Source: Microbacterium sp. SORGH_AS_0428 (GTDB taxonomy: Bacteria; Actinomycetota; Actinomycetes; Actinomycetales; Microbacteriaceae). From it: DNA of 64,000 bases. The notes under the pieces are model-generated. The model saw only the letters and a program-made list of their open reading frames with translations. It was not told the origin of the DNA and ran no database searches. Below are positions 15,502 to 23,527 of the stretch, one piece after another. The position numbers and the translations under genes are program-made. Position 1 is the first letter of the stretch. Each line of letters starts with the position of its first letter. The DNA lies in assembly GCF_031453615.1 (NCBI RefSeq), contig NZ_JAVIZT010000001.1, forward strand, positions 1,488,001-1,552,000, written 5' to 3'.

Positions 15502-17120
15502 GCGGCATCCACTACAGCGATCTGTGGGCGCGCATCGCGCAGGCCGATCCCGACCGCACCGCCATCGTCACACCGACGCGGCGCCTCAGCTACGCGCGGT
15601 TCGCCGCGGAGGCGGGTGCGCTCGCGCGGTACCTGCGCGAGAACGGCGTGGGTCTCGGCGACGCCGCGGCACTCCTGCTGTACAACCGGGTCGAGTACCT
15701 CACCTTCTTCTGGGCGTGCCTGGCCGTCGGCGCCTCACCCGTGGCGATCAACTACCGCTACCGGACGGGCGAGGTGCGGGCGCTTCTCGAGGACTGCGAC
15801 GCGAAGGTGCTGATCGCACCGACCTCGCTCGCGAGCGTCGCCGCCGAGGCCGTGACGGGGATCGAGCCCGCCGTCCGGCTGATCGCCGTCGACGACGAGG
15901 ACGGCGCAGCATCCATCCCCGGCGCCGATGACTACGACGCGATCGTCGCCGCCGGGGGCGAGATGCCCCCGGCCGCGCCCCGCGGCGCGGACCTGCGGCT
16001 CTATACGGGCGGCACGACCGGCGCCCCGAAGGCCGTCGTCTGGGAGATGGACACCCTGCTGCAGGCGCGTCGCCAGTCGACATGGGGTGTCATCGGCATC
16101 GACCCTCCGGACGACCTCGACGAGGCGGCACGCATCGCGACCGCCCCGGGGACGCCGCGCGTGGTGACCCTGCCGCTGCCGCCGATGCTGCACGGCACCG
16201 CGCAGTCCACGACCATGGGAACCCTCGCTCTGGGCGGCACGATCGTGCTGCTCGAGCACGCCCACCTCGACGTCGCGGATGCCCTCGCCCTCGTGCACGA
16301 GCACGGGGTGACCCGTCTCGTGGTCGCCGGAGACGCCGTCGCGCTGCCCTTCGTCGAAGCCGTCGAAGCGGACGGCCGGGGGCTCGGGGTCGTCGATTCG
16401 ATCATGAGTTCCGGCATGCGTTTCAGCGACGAGGTCAAGCGCCGCCTGCACGAGCAGGGCGATGTGATGATCGTCGACCTGCTCGCCTCCAGCGAAGGCG
16501 GTCCGTTCGCATTCGGCATCACGCGCACGGCCGAGGATCTGCCCGCCAAGCTCATGCTGACCCCGGGCACCGTGCTGCTGGACGAGGATCTCGTCGAGAT
16601 CCCGCCGGTCGCCGGCGCCCGCGGCATCCTCGCCTTTCGCGGGGTCCTGCCCCGGGGCTACTACGGCGACCCCGAGAAGACCGCGCGCACCTTCCCGACG
16701 ATCGGCGAGCACCGTTACGTCATGCCCGGCGACTGGGCCCTGGCGCGCGGCGACGGCTCGGTCGAGCTCCTCGGTCGGCTCAGCGCCGTGGTCAACACGG
16801 GCGGCGAGAAGGTCTTCCCGGCGGAGGTCGAGGAGCAGCTGCTGTCGCACCCCGACATCGACGACGCGGTGGTGTTCGGCCTGCCGCATCCGAGATTCGG
16901 CGAGGTGGTCTCGGCCATGATCGTTCCCGTCGCCGGCGCCGACGTCGACCTCGACGCCCTCGCGGCGTACCTCGACGAGCGCCTCGCCGGATACAAGAAA
17001 CCCCGTCAGGTCTTCGTGCGCTCGACGCTCGCGCGCAGCCAGACCGGCAAGGTCGAACTCGCGCGCGTCAAGGCCGACGCCGCCGCCGAACAGGCAGAAC
17101 GGATGCAGGGAGCACGATGA
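15498..17120 (+). CDS. Acyl-CoA synthetase (AMP-binding family)
   Basis: A 540-residue adenylate-forming ligase. Motifs are the phosphate loop YTGGTTGAPKAV, the adenine-binding region LLASSEGG, GDWALARGDGSVELLGR with the hinge region, and the C-terminal catalytic lysine in LARSQTGKVELARV. It activates a carboxylic acid with ATP and CoA, committing the pathway intermediate to CoA chemistry. GTG at 15498 overlaps the SDR stop. Closest in style to FadD13-like ligases; the acid is unknown. Confidence 0.9.
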   Translation: MSGIHYSDLWARIAQADPDRTAIVTPTRRLSYARFAAEAGALARYLRENGVGLGDAAALLLYNRVEYLTFFWACLAVGASPVAINYRYRTGEVRALLEDCDAKVLIAPTSLASVAAEAVTGIEPAVRLIAVDDEDGAASIPGADDYDAIVAAGGEMPPAAPRGADLRLYTGGTTGAPKAVVWEMDTLLQARRQSTWGVIGIDPPDDLDEAARIATAPGTPRVVTLPLPPMLHGTAQSTTMGTLALGGTIVLLEHAHLDVADALALVHEHGVTRLVVAGDAVALPFVEAVEADGRGLGVVDSIMSSGMRFSDEVKRRLHEQGDVMIVDLLASSEGGPFAFGITRTAEDLPAKLMLTPGTVLLDEDLVEIPPVAGARGILAFRGVLPRGYYGDPEKTARTFPTIGEHRYVMPGDWALARGDGSVELLGRLSAVVNTGGEKVFPAEVEEQLLSHPDIDDAVVFGLPHPRFGEVVSAMIVPVAGADVDLDALAAYLDERLAGYKKPRQVFVRSTLARSQTGKVELARVKADAAAEQAERMQGAR

Positions 17121-17986
17121 CCATCGATCTGAACGCCGTCACCGCGATCGACGTGCACGTCCACGTGCAGATCGACGACAGCGGACGCACCGCGTCGCCG
17201 CCCGCCCTGACCGCCGCGATGGCGGCGTACTTCGGCAGCAGCGAGCCGCCGCGCACGGTGGATGCGACCGCTCACTACTACCGCGAGCGCAAGATGGCCG
17301 CCGTGGTGTTCACCGTCGATGCGACGACCAACCTGGGCCACGCCCCGAACAGCATCGACGATCTCGCCGCCGGCGCGCACCGCAACGCCGACGTGCTGAT
17401 CCCGTTCGGCAGCGTCGATCCGCTGCAGGGCGAGGCCGCCGTCGAGGAGGCGCGCCGCCAGGTCGGCGAGCTGGGCGTACGCGGTTTCAAGTTCCACCCT
17501 TCGGTGCAGGGCTTCGACCCGTCGGCCGACGAGTTCGATCCGCTCTGGTCGACGATCGAGGAGCTCGGCGTGCCGATCATCGTCCACACGGGTCAGACGG
17601 GTGCCGGCGCCGGCACCCCGGGCGGGTGGGGGTTCCGGCTGTCGCTGTCGAACCCGATGCTCCTCGATGACGTCGCGGCGCGGCATCCAGACCTGCAGGT
17701 GATCATGGCCCACCCGAGCGTGCCCTGGCAGGACGAGGCGCTCTCGATCGCCACCCACAAGCTCAACACGTGGATCGATCTGTCGGGCTGGTCGCCGAAG
17801 TACTTCTCGCCCGCGCTCGTGCGCGCCGCGCGCACGTACCTGAAGCACAAGATGCTCTTCGGCTCCGACATGCCCGCCCTCACCCCCGACCGGTGGCTGA
17901 ACGACGTGCAGACGCTCGAGTTCCCGGCCGACGTGCACGAGATGATCGTCAAGCAGAACGCCGCCCGGCTGCTGGGGCTGTCGTGA
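17117..17986 (+). CDS. Amidohydrolase-2 family protein (ACMSD/decarboxylase-like)
   Basis: A 289-residue metal-dependent TIM-barrel protein. The N-terminal HxH is in AIDVHVHVQ, further ligands are in IIVHTGQTG and IMAHPSVPW, and the catalytic aspartate is in FGSDMPALTPDRWL. The family holds aminocarboxymuconate-semialdehyde decarboxylase, gamma-resorcylate decarboxylase and lactone hydrolases, so it may decarboxylate or hydrolyse an intermediate. ATG 17117 overlaps the ligase stop. Position between ligase and acyl-CoA dehydrogenase suggests a ring-cleavage or decarboxylation step, which is inference. Confidence 0.85.
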   Translation: MTIDLNAVTAIDVHVHVQIDDSGRTASPPALTAAMAAYFGSSEPPRTVDATAHYYRERKMAAVVFTVDATTNLGHAPNSIDDLAAGAHRNADVLIPFGSVDPLQGEAAVEEARRQVGELGVRGFKFHPSVQGFDPSADEFDPLWSTIEELGVPIIVHTGQTGAGAGTPGGWGFRLSLSNPMLLDDVAARHPDLQVIMAHPSVPWQDEALSIATHKLNTWIDLSGWSPKYFSPALVRAARTYLKHKMLFGSDMPALTPDRWLNDVQTLEFPADVHEMIVKQNAARLLGLS

Positions 17987-19158
17987 CGGAGGCCCCCACC
18001 GATGTCTTCGGCTACGCGGCGCGACTCACGGACGCCGAGGCCGCCAAGCTCACCGCGCTGCGGGAGCTGCTGGAGCACCGTGCCCGACCGCATCTGGCCA
18101 CCTGGTGGGAGGACGCACACTGCCCCGCGCACCTGCGCAAGGAGATCGCGGCCCTGCACCTCGAGGACGATCCGTCGATCGTCGGTGAGGACGGCGAGCC
18201 TCGTCCGATCTACGTCGGCTTCCGCCATCTGGAGCTCGCCCGCTTCGACATGTCGATCGGCACCCTGTACGGCGGGCAGGTGGGCATGTTCCGCACGCTC
18301 GTGCGCCGGGGCGGTTCCCCAGAGCAGGTCGAACGCTGGGATCCCCGCATCCGCTCCTTCGATCTGACCGGATGCTTCGCGCTCACCGAGCCCGATCACG
18401 GCTCCGACGTGGCCGGCGGCCTCGAGACCACCGCGACCCGTGAGGGCGACGCGTGGCGCATCCGCGGTCACAAGCGGTGGATCGGCAACGCGGCGCTGTC
18501 GGAGGTCATCGTCGTGGTCGCCCGCGACACCTCCGACGATCGTGTGAAGGCGTTTCTCGTACCGCGTGCGGCCGAGGGCGTGACGGTGCGCGACGTGACG
18601 GGGAAGATCGCGCTGCGGATGGTGCGCAACGGCGACATCGAGCTGCGCGATGTGCGCGTGCCGGAGAGCGACCGGCTGCAGCGCATCGACTCCTTCGCCG
18701 ACCTCGCCGCGATCCTCGCCGACCTGCGTTTCGTCGTCGCGTGGAACGCGGCGGGGCTTCAGATCGGCGCGTACGAGGCGGCGCTCGCGTATGCGTCGCG
18801 CAGACGGCAGTTCGGGCGACCGATCGCCGGCTTCCAGCTCGTGCAGGAGAAGCTGTCGCGGATGTTGGGCAACGCCACGGCGACGCTCGCGCTGGCCGTC
18901 GCCATCACGGATGCGCGCCGGAACGGGGGCGCGGATGAGATGCAGGCGGCGCTCGTGAAGGGCTGGGCCGCCGACCGCGCGCGCGAGACGGTCGCCCTCG
19001 CCCGGGAGATCTGCGGCGCGGAGGGCATCCGCGTCGACAACGACGTCGCCCGCTTCTTCGCCGACGCGGAGGCGCTCTACACGTTCGAGGGCACGCGGGA
19101 GATGAACGCGCTGATCGTGGGACGCGCCGTCACGGGACTCAGCGCCTTCACCCGCTGA
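17983..19158 (+). CDS. Acyl-CoA dehydrogenase, glutaryl-CoA dehydrogenase-like
   Basis: A 391-residue flavoenzyme. CFALTEPDHGSDVAGGLE is the FAD/substrate region as in glutaryl-CoA dehydrogenases, KRWIGNAALSEVIVV follows, and the C-terminal catalytic glutamate lies in TFEGTREMNALIVGRAVTG. This version of the family acts on glutaryl- or other short dicarboxylyl-CoA in known members, sometimes with decarboxylation. Electrons would go to electron transfer flavoprotein, which is encoded at 32-34 kb. GTG at 17983 overlaps the amidohydrolase stop. It ends only 3 nt from the convergent IclR stop. Confidence 0.9.
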   Translation: MTEAPTDVFGYAARLTDAEAAKLTALRELLEHRARPHLATWWEDAHCPAHLRKEIAALHLEDDPSIVGEDGEPRPIYVGFRHLELARFDMSIGTLYGGQVGMFRTLVRRGGSPEQVERWDPRIRSFDLTGCFALTEPDHGSDVAGGLETTATREGDAWRIRGHKRWIGNAALSEVIVVVARDTSDDRVKAFLVPRAAEGVTVRDVTGKIALRMVRNGDIELRDVRVPESDRLQRIDSFADLAAILADLRFVVAWNAAGLQIGAYEAALAYASRRRQFGRPIAGFQLVQEKLSRMLGNATATLALAVAITDARRNGGADEMQAALVKGWAADRARETVALAREICGAEGIRVDNDVARFFADAEALYTFEGTREMNALIVGRAVTGLSAFTR

Positions 19159-19161
19159 GGA

Positions 19162-19953
19162 TCAGGACTCGGGGCGCGCGTATCCCGCCGCGGCGAGCTG
19201 CCGGGAGATGGAGGTCGCCGTCAGCCGCACGAGGTGGATCATGTTCTTGCCGTCCACATCCTGTTCGGTCAGAGCGAGCGAGCAGGCGGCGACGACGGAG
19301 CCGTCCGCCGCGTAGACGGGTGCGGCGACGCTGATGTGCACATTGTCCACCTGCCGGTCGCTCACCGCGTAGCCGCTGCGGCGGATGTCGGCGAGCAGGC
19401 GCTCGAGCAGCACGGGGTCGGTGTAGGTGCGGGAGGTGAACGCGGTGAGCGGACGCGCGAGGACCTCCGCCCGCACCTCCTCGGGCGCATGGGCGAGGAG
19501 CACGAGGCCGATCGCCGTCGCGTGCAACGGATACCTGTTCCCGACGCGTGGTCGCGCCGCCGGCCGACGCGGGCTCTGCAGCAGTTCGATCGACACCAGC
19601 TCGAGCCCCTCACGGATCGCGAGGTGCGCGGCGTATCCCGTCGTCTCGTAGAGGTCGAGCAGATACGGCCGGGCGAGGCGCTGCAGCCCCACCGACCGCG
19701 GCGCGAGCGACGCCGTCTCCCACAGGCGCAGGCCGATGTTGTAGCGCCCGTCGCCGTCCCGCTCCAGCGCGCCCCACTCGGTGAGGCGCTTGACGATGCG
19801 GTGACAGGTCGCGATCGGCAGGCCGGTGCGGCGGGAGATGTCGGAGAGGGACTGCCGCACGCGGCCGCCCTGGAAGGTGCCGAGGATGGCGAAGGCCCGG
19901 TCGATCAGAGAGCGCGCACCGTCGTCGGACGTACCCTCCAGCGCCATCGCCAT
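19162..19953 (-). CDS. IclR-family transcriptional regulator (second of two)
   Basis: A 263-residue regulator. The winged helix-turn-helix lies at about residues 12-70 (LSDISRRTGLPIATCHRIVK), and the IclR sensor domain follows, with YPLHATAIGLVLLAH and SVAAPVYAADGSVVAACS. ATG 19953 is preceded by GGGGG; another ATG lies six bases inside. The symmetrical motif at 19996-20011 is 42 bp upstream, suggesting autoregulation. I infer that it controls the divergent operons meeting at 12.9 kb because the same motif is there. Confidence 0.88.
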   Translation of the reverse strand: MAMALEGTSDDGARSLIDRAFAILGTFQGGRVRQSLSDISRRTGLPIATCHRIVKRLTEWGALERDGDGRYNIGLRLWETASLAPRSVGLQRLARPYLLDLYETTGYAAHLAIREGLELVSIELLQSPRRPAARPRVGNRYPLHATAIGLVLLAHAPEEVRAEVLARPLTAFTSRTYTDPVLLERLLADIRRSGYAVSDRQVDNVHISVAAPVYAADGSVVAACSLALTEQDVDGKNMIHLVRLTATSISRQLAAAGYARPES

Positions 19954-19995
19954 GCCCCCATCATCGCGGATGCGTCCCGCCCTGGCTACGTCCGG

Positions 19996-20011
19996 TTTCC
20001 ACTGCGTGGAA
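19996..20011. promoter_or_regulatory. Palindromic IclR-type operator before the second IclR gene
   Basis: TTTCCACTGCGTGGAA contains the exact palindrome TTCCAC-TGC-GTGGAA, the form expected for an IclR-family dimer. It is the most symmetrical of the three TTTYCACTNNNNGGAA sites and lies 42 bp upstream of the regulator's start. Confidence 0.65.
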
Positions 20012-20047
20012 CCCGCCCGCGCCCCGCGGTCCCTCGCGCCCCGGCCG

Positions 20048-20103
20048 GCGCCGGTGCCGCCGGTACTGGTGCCGGTGCCGGTGCCGGTGCCGGTGCCGGT
20101 GCT
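20048..20103. repeat. GGTGCC hexamer tandem repeat
   Basis: Five exact GGTGCC units and one ending GGTGCT lie at 20068-20103, preceded by decayed copies from 20048. It is non-coding, downstream of rocD and upstream of the IclR promoter. It is a likely slippage-prone simple repeat. Confidence 0.8.
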
Positions 20104-20113
20104 ACACCCGCAT

Positions 20114-20169
20114 CCGTGTCTCACTTATGCACGCGCAGCGCACCCCAAACGTGCACAAGTGAGACACGG
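20114..20169. terminator. Long hairpin downstream of rocD
   Basis: Arms CCGTGTCTCACTTATGCAC (20114-20132) and GTGCACAAGTGAGACACGG (20151-20169) pair with one mismatch around an 18-nt loop. GGATGCG/CGCATCC words flank it. It lies 43 bp past the rocD stop, probably a terminator. The GTGTCYCACTT core recurs at 25484. Confidence 0.7.
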
Positions 20170-20211
20170 AGGGGGATGCGGGCCACCCGCGCGTGAACGA
20201 TGTCGCGCGCC

Positions 20212-21426
20212 TCAGGCGGTGAGGACGAGCTTCAGCTGCTCGATGGCCCAGTCCAACTCCGTCGCGCGCACGACGAGCGGCGGCGCGATGCGGATGGTCT
20301 GACCGTGGGTGTCCTTCACGAGCACGCCGCGCCCGAGCAGCCGCTCGGCGACCTCGCGCGCGGTCCCCTGCGCGGGGTCGATGTCGACGCCGGCCCACAG
20401 GCCCGCGACGCGCACCGCCGTGACGCCGTGTCCGACGAGGTCGTTCAGCCGCTGCTCGAGGTGCTCGCCGAGGGCCTTCGCACGCTGCTGGAACTCGCCC
20501 GTGGCGAGCATCTCGACCACGCGATGGCCCACGGCTGCGGCCAGCGGGTTGCCGCCGAACGTCGAGCCGTGCTCTCCCGGACGGATGACGCCCAGCACCG
20601 CCGCGTCGGCCGCGACGGCGGACACGGGAAGGATGCCGCCGCCCAGCGCCTTGCCGAGCACGTACATGTCGGGCACGACGCCCTCGCGCTCGCACGCGAA
20701 CGTGTAGCCGGTGCGTCCGAGGCCGGACTGGATCTCGTCGGCGATGAACAGCACCTTGCGTCGGGTGCAGATCTCGCGCACCGCGGCGAGGTATCCCGCC
20801 GGAGGCACGATGACGCCGGCCTCGCCCTGGATCGGCTCGATCAGAACGGCCGCCGTGTTGTCGGTGATGGCCGCCTCGAGGGCGTCCGGGTCGCCGAACG
20901 GCACCGCCGCGAACCCGGGCGTGAACGGGCCGAAATCGCCGCGCGCCTCGGGGTCGTCGCTGAAGCCGACGATGGTCGTCGTGCGCCCGTGGAAGTTGCC
21001 GCCCGCGACCACGATCTCCGCCGCACCGGCGGAGACCCCCTTCACCCGGTACGCCCACGCGCGGGCGACCTTGATCGCGGTCTCGACAGCCTCGGCGCCC
21101 GTGTTCATCGGCAGCACGAGGTCCTTGCCGCAGAGCTCGGCGAGCGCCGCCGCGAAGACGCCCAGCTGGTCGTTGTGGTAGGCCCGGCTCGTCAGGGTGA
21201 GACGCGTGAGCTGCTCCTGCGCGACCGCCACGATCGCCGGATGCAGGTGCCCGAAGTTGAGGGCCGAGTACGCCGACAGCAGGTCGAGGTAGCGCTTGCC
21301 CTCGACGTCGGTGACCCACGATCCCTCGCCGCGGGAGATGACGACCGGCAGCGGGTGGTAGTTGTGGGCGAGGTGCGCGTCCTCGGCCGTGATGATGTCG
21401 CTCGTGGTGGTGTCCAGCACAGACAT
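20212..21426 (-). CDS. rocD: Ornithine--oxo-acid aminotransferase
   Basis: A 404-residue class III PLP aminotransferase that converts ornithine and 2-oxoglutarate to glutamate 5-semialdehyde and glutamate. Diagnostic blocks are LMNTGAEAVETAIK-type PMNTGAEAVETAIKVAR, GNFHGRTTTIVGFS, LIEPIQGEAGVIVPP, the PLP aspartate in IADEIQSGLGRTG and the lysine in YVLGKALGGGILPVS. ATG 21426 has AAGGAG eight bases upstream. It is 20 nt behind the dimethylargininase-type gene in one operon. Its product feeds the P5C dehydrogenase half of PutA encoded at 25.6-29.3 kb. Confidence 0.93.
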   Translation of the reverse strand: MSVLDTTTSDIITAEDAHLAHNYHPLPVVISRGEGSWVTDVEGKRYLDLLSAYSALNFGHLHPAIVAVAQEQLTRLTLTSRAYHNDQLGVFAAALAELCGKDLVLPMNTGAEAVETAIKVARAWAYRVKGVSAGAAEIVVAGGNFHGRTTTIVGFSDDPEARGDFGPFTPGFAAVPFGDPDALEAAITDNTAAVLIEPIQGEAGVIVPPAGYLAAVREICTRRKVLFIADEIQSGLGRTGYTFACEREGVVPDMYVLGKALGGGILPVSAVAADAAVLGVIRPGEHGSTFGGNPLAAAVGHRVVEMLATGEFQQRAKALGEHLEQRLNDLVGHGVTAVRVAGLWAGVDIDPAQGTAREVAERLLGRGVLVKDTHGQTIRIAPPLVVRATELDWAIEQLKLVLTA

Positions 21427-21446
21427 GTCGGTCTCCTTCATCGACG

Positions 21447-22301
21447 TCATCGGCGCAGTTCGAGCGTGCAGCACTTGATGCCGCCGCCGCCCAGAAGCAG
21501 CTCGGACAGGTCGATCAGCACGGGGTTGTATCCGCGCTCGCGCAGCTGCGCCTCGAATCCCTTGGCGCGGGGCGAGATGAACACGTTGTAGCCGTCGCTG
21601 GCGGAGTTGAGCCCGAAGACGTCGCCGTCCGCATCCGAGACCCGGATGGCGTCGGGGTAGCGCTCGGCGAGCACCTTCTGGCTCTGCTCGTCGAACGCGC
21701 CGGGGAGGTAGGCGATGTTGGCCTTCTCGACGCCGCCGGGGCCCTCGACAGGGTCGAGCACCGCGATCGCGGTGTCGAGGTGGTAGAACCGCGGGTCCAC
21801 GAGTGTCAGCGAGACGACCTCGCGGTCGAACACCTCTCCGACCTCGCGGTGGCTGTCGCCGGTGGAGCGGAAGCCGGTGCCGGCGAGGATCGTGTTCCCG
21901 ACCAGCAGGAAGTCACCCTCGCCCTCGTTGACCTCCTCGGGGCGGGCGACGCGGAACCCATTGGCGGCGAACCAGTCCATGAACGGCTCCGCCTCGTCGG
22001 CGCGCTCGGCGAAGCGGAACTTCGGGCCGTAGGCGGTGCCGTCGATGACGAAGCCGCCGTTGGCCGTGTAGACCATGTCGGGAAGCCCGGGCACGCCGTC
22101 GATGAGGCGCACCTCGTGACCGAGCGCGACGTAGGCGTCGTACAGCGTCTGCCACTGCGCGACGGCCTTGGCCGTGTCGGTCGGGTCGGCGGGCCGCATC
22201 CACGGATTGATGGAGTAGCTGACCGTGAAGTGCTCGGGACGGCACATCAGGTAGCTGCGACGCTGGGCGATACGGGATGAGGGCACGGATGCGGTGGACA
22301 T
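21447..22301 (-). CDS. ddaH: Dimethylargininase / amidinohydrolase-family enzyme
   Basis: A 284-residue guanidino-group-modifying enzyme. MCRPEHFTVSYSINPWM at the N-terminus, the acidic residue pair in GEGDFLLVGN, FYHLDTAIAVL with the catalytic histidine, and the C-terminal catalytic cysteine in GGGGIKCCTLEL (C277/C278) define the family. It would hydrolyse methylarginine or arginine to citrulline plus amine. Pairing with rocD suggests use of arginine-derived compounds as nitrogen source. The exact substrate (dimethylarginine or arginine) cannot be told here. Confidence 0.85.
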   Translation of the reverse strand: MSTASVPSSRIAQRRSYLMCRPEHFTVSYSINPWMRPADPTDTAKAVAQWQTLYDAYVALGHEVRLIDGVPGLPDMVYTANGGFVIDGTAYGPKFRFAERADEAEPFMDWFAANGFRVARPEEVNEGEGDFLLVGNTILAGTGFRSTGDSHREVGEVFDREVVSLTLVDPRFYHLDTAIAVLDPVEGPGGVEKANIAYLPGAFDEQSQKVLAERYPDAIRVSDADGDVFGLNSASDGYNVFISPRAKGFEAQLRERGYNPVLIDLSELLLGGGGIKCCTLELRR

Positions 22302-22478
22302 TCAGCTCCTTCGGCACACGGCGGACGCTGTCCTGGGGCCCGGCGGAGCTGTCAGAGAGCCGGCGACACGGGCACGCCGGATGACATTCTCGCACGACGA
22401 GAGGTATCACGACCGGAAGCGCGTACCCGGATGCTGTCGTGCCAGTCTGGAGAACACACCACCTGTCGAAGGAGACCC

Positions 22479-23366
22479 ATGAAGCAGCGCACCCTCGGCC
22501 CGTTCTCCGTCTCGGCCATCGGCCTCGGAGCCATGCCTCTCTCGATGAACAACGACAACGAGCTCCCCGACCGGCAGAGCGCGATCGCGACCGTGCACGC
22601 GGCTCTCGACGCCGGCGTGACGCTCATCGACACGGCCGACATCTACGCTCCGAGCTGGGACACGATGGGGCACAACGAGGAGCTCGTCGCCGAGGCGCTC
22701 GCCTCCTGGGGCGGCGACAGGTCGTCGATCGTGGTGACGACGAAGGGCGGCATCACCCGCACCGAGCAGAAGGACTTCGGCCGCGACGGCTCGCTGCCCT
22801 ACCTGCGCGGCGCCGTCGAGTCGTCGCTGCGCCGCCTCGGCACCGATGTCATCGACCTGTACCAGTACCACCGCCCCGACCGGTGGATCGTCTACGGCGA
22901 GATCATGCAGAACCTCAAGACGCTGCACGACGAGGGCAAGGTGCGGGCCCTCGGCATTTCGAACGCGAGCATCGAGGAGATCCAGATCGCCCAGGAGGTT
23001 CTCGGCGATGCGCTCGTGAGCGTGCAGAACGAGTTCTCGCCGCGTCACCCCGGCAGCTACAAGGAGCTGACCTACTGCGCGGATGCGGGACTCGCGTTCC
23101 TGCCCTGGAGCCCGCTCGGCGGCACCGGCGGCGGCGGACGCTCGGTCGGCGAGCGCTTCCGCGTGTTCTCCGAGGTCGGCCAGGCGCACGGCGTCAGCCC
23201 ACAGCAGGTCGTGCTTGCGTGGGAGCTCGCGCTCGCCGACACCGTGATCCCGATCCCGGGCGCGCGGCGTGCCGCGTCCATCACCGACAGCGCGAAGGCG
23301 GCCGATCTGGAGCTGACCGCGGACGAGGTCGAACGCCTGTCGTTCTCTGCGGGCATCGACGCCTGA
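22479..23366 (+). CDS. Aldo/keto reductase
   Basis: A 295-residue NADPH-dependent reductase with a TIM-barrel fold. MKQRTLGPFSVSAIGLGAM is the typical start. The catalytic residues are D in GVTLIDTADIY, the Tyr of that motif, K in VVTTKGG and H in YQYHRPD. The C-terminal cofactor segment is VIPIPGARRAASI. The ATG at 22479 follows GAAGGAG. It is monocistronic, divergent from the ddaH-rocD operon, and followed by a 13-bp hairpin. Confidence 0.9.
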   Translation: MKQRTLGPFSVSAIGLGAMPLSMNNDNELPDRQSAIATVHAALDAGVTLIDTADIYAPSWDTMGHNEELVAEALASWGGDRSSIVVTTKGGITRTEQKDFGRDGSLPYLRGAVESSLRRLGTDVIDLYQYHRPDRWIVYGEIMQNLKTLHDEGKVRALGISNASIEEIQIAQEVLGDALVSVQNEFSPRHPGSYKELTYCADAGLAFLPWSPLGGTGGGGRSVGERFRVFSEVGQAHGVSPQQVVLAWELALADTVIPIPGARRAASITDSAKAADLELTADEVERLSFSAGIDA

Positions 23367-23379
23367 CGCCGACGAGCGA

Positions 23380-23421
23380 GGAGGGGATGCGGCGGGCGAT
23401 GGCCCCGACCGCATCCCCTCC
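23380..23421. terminator. 13-bp hairpin after the aldo/keto reductase gene
   Basis: GGAGGGGATGCGG (23380-23392) pairs exactly with CCGCATCCCCTCC (23409-23421). It sits 13 bp past the stop and includes the GGATGCGG word common in this window. Confidence 0.65.
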
Positions 23422-23527
23422 GCGTCGATGACCCCGTGGCGTCCGGTGGTCACAGAGCGGGTCTATGATCAGACGTCCGATAGTTGCGGATAGTCAACTT
23501 TTTCCGCCTCATCCCACCGGAGGCTCC

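Noticed and set aside
20048..20169. CRISPR-like or integron attC-like structure
   Set aside because: The repeats are contiguous hexamers without spacers, the adjoining palindrome is single, and no cas or integrase genes are present.
23480..23497. Operator AGTTG-n8-CAACT before the DHA2 exporter as a firm feature
   Set aside because: Arms are only 5 bp and no regulator gene adjoins, so it is mentioned only within the exporter entry.
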